Of a stretch of DNA of 64,000 bases, positions 62,754 through 64,000 are shown piece by piece; position 1 is the stretch's first letter, and each line of letters opens with the position of its first letter. The translations under genes were made by a program, and so were the position numbers. Below the pieces are notes generated by a model, which was not told where the DNA came from, searched no databases, and saw only the letters and a list, made by a program, of their open reading frames with translations. Where the stretch lies: contig NC_133562.1 of assembly GCF_048773025.1 (NCBI RefSeq), positions 24,967,001 to 25,031,000 of the forward strand, given 5' to 3'. The DNA comes from Camelus bactrianus. Its lineage: Eukaryota; Chordata; Mammalia; Artiodactyla; Camelidae.

Positions 62754-63588
62754 CCCCCCACCAAAAACTAAAAGACAACAATGGAAGGACAAAGTGTCAT
62801 ACAGCCATTTAACTTTTGTGACTTCTCTTCAACCATATACGTTCAAAAGTACACGCCTTAAAGAGTGTGGGACAGTCTGTCAGCTGTTTTGGTTCCACTT
62901 ACTGAGCACGTACTCTGGACTGATGAAGGCATGGAAGGTGTGGATCTTCCCTTCTCCTAGCAGGTCTGGGTGTGCAGCGAATCTTCTGTTCCCCTGAGTC
63001 TACAGCCCCATGTCCCTCAGCTATGTGCCATTCAGGTCTTTAAGAGGTTTGTTTTTAAAAACATCATGACACTTAAAGGGAGCCCAATTATTTCATCAGA
63101 TACACTCAACCATAGGATTAGCAATCTATTCCATGCTGTAGGAAAATTAGGCTGTGATTGGCTTGGACTTCATTTGTGTACCTTCATAAGAAATTTTGAA
63201 GGATAATTTTGGCTGTATGCAACTTTTCCAATAAGGAATCACTTTACTCCATCTTAACATATTGTTGCACTGTGGTCTCAGAACAAAGGATAACCCTTTA
63301 CATAGACTATTTTAGCCTATGGATAAATGCGTTTTGTTGCCCTTATTTTTCTTATTTTGTTGTAGATGGGTCAAATTTTCATTAGAGATATTCATCAATT
63401 CTCAGACCTGCAACTGAAAATCAGTAATTCAAGGAAGTGGATTAGTTTTCATGAATGAAAACACTTGGGATCTGGATGGAGAGAGTTATTTCCTAACCCA
63501 AAGTCACAGATAGTGGAAGTATCATCTCCAGCCTCCCTGGTGTTCTTCAGAAGTAGAGTTGAAAGATCTGATGTGTCAGGGCCGGGCC

Positions 63589-63629
63589 CAGAGCCAGGCA
63601 CATAGTGGGGGAAAAACAAATGTTAATTC
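63589..63629 (+). mobile_element. MIR-like tail, long unit 15
   Basis: Counterpart of 8135-8175. Confidence 0.4.
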
Positions 63630-63989
63630 CTTTCTCCAGCTTTATCATCCTTCCCAACTTTATCCCATTTCTAAATGTCACAGTTGGGATTTTTAGCCCT
63701 GGCTAGATCAAGAGATGTCAGATGGTAGAGACAGCTGAGTCTTGAGACAAAGCTGAGGTCTCTTTGAGGTATCACAGTGGAGGACAGGCAAGTTCAATTT
63801 CTGGAAGGTGAGTTGAGCTGGTGTCCTGAGGCATAAAGGCAAAAGGCAAAAGGCAAGAAAAGTATAAACGATGGGTGGTTGTTGATATTAGGGAAGAATT
63901 GGCTATCAGGAAACTGTAGGCCCTGCCTGAAGGCTGTAGAGAAGAAGCCATGGGCTGAACTGATAAACAAGCTGTGAGAAATGTCAGGT

Positions 63990-64000
63990 AGCTGGCTGGA
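63990..64000 (+). repeat. Start of 103-bp minisatellite, cut by window end
   Basis: Only the first 11 bases (AGCTGGCTGGA) are inside the window. Confidence 0.7.

Larger units (their letters stand above)
58901..64000 (+). repeat. Higher-order repeat copy C, cut by the window end
   Basis: This is the first 5.1 kb of a third copy, inside its long unit. It aligns with 31210-36309 without any net insertion or deletion. The one difference I noticed is 63775 (C) against 36084 (G). The window stops about 11 bases into the 103-bp minisatellite, so the array continues beyond it. Confidence 0.92.
58901..64000 (+). repeat. Long unit 15, right end cut
   Basis: CGG tract 58915-58950, MER5 fossil 59160-59385, AT-rich DNA to 60428, L module from 60429 to the window end. 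It has the same left flank as long unit 8. Confidence 0.92.

Noticed and set aside
1-64000. Known coding macrosatellite such as DUX4, USP17 or TAF11-like
   Set aside because: No homeobox, ubiquitin-protease or TAF11-like protein appears in any frame.
1-64000. Endogenous retrovirus or LTR element
   Set aside because: No terminal repeat pair, primer site or retroviral protein fragment was recognised in any frame.
1-64000. rRNA, tRNA, alpha-satellite or telomeric repeats
   Set aside because: No matching sequence was seen.

Overview
The window is mammalian nuclear DNA. It holds one large tandem array (a macrosatellite) and no gene that I can defend as protein-coding. The fossils inside it are typical of placental mammals: a MER5-type hAT remnant in every unit, a minus-strand L1M-type LINE fragment, a possible MIR tail, and CpG-island promoters. 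No Alu, B1/B2, carnivore or ruminant SINE was recognised, so the sequence does not settle the species or order.

Layout: I anchored units on the splice-donor-like GTGAGT just before a CGG-repeat tract. The window then reads as one cut short unit (1-3430) followed by 15 units. Thirteen units in all are short (about 3.47-3.52 kb) and three are long (about 6.8 kb, the last cut by the window end). The order is S, L, SSSSSS, L, SSSSSS, L(partial). This makes a higher-order repeat of one long plus six short units, with periods of 27,779 bp and then 27,691 bp. Short units fall into types that I call x, a and b after linked single-base differences. The first higher-order repeat is L-x-x-x-a-a-b. The second is L-(x/a)-a-(b/a)-a-a-b, and two of its units are visible recombinants.

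Each unit reads, left to right: a donor plus a pure CGG tract; the tail of a CpG island with a G-quadruplex motif; a MER5-like hAT fossil; an A-rich tract; about 1 kb of AT-rich sequence; one of two alternative modules; about 390 bp of AT-rich sequence; then a CpG island of about 0.6 kb leading into the next donor. The S module (957 bp) is unrecognised, and its right half is GC-rich. The L module (about 4.26 kb) holds the L1 fragment, an old interspersed repeat, a TTTG tract, a MIR-like tail and a 103-bp minisatellite. The island carries NRF1, NF-Y, Sp1-type and CTCF-like motifs and two donors 70 bp apart. Every unit therefore looks like a TATA-less promoter with a first exon, not an inert satellite.

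How the parts may work together is inference. The array looks like a row of near-identical CpG-island promoters with CTCF-like sites, similar in design to DXZ4 or D4Z4, and it is likely to produce noncoding RNA. Recent unequal exchange is plain: positions 24236-36309 and 51927-64000 line up at one constant offset with only two differences noticed.
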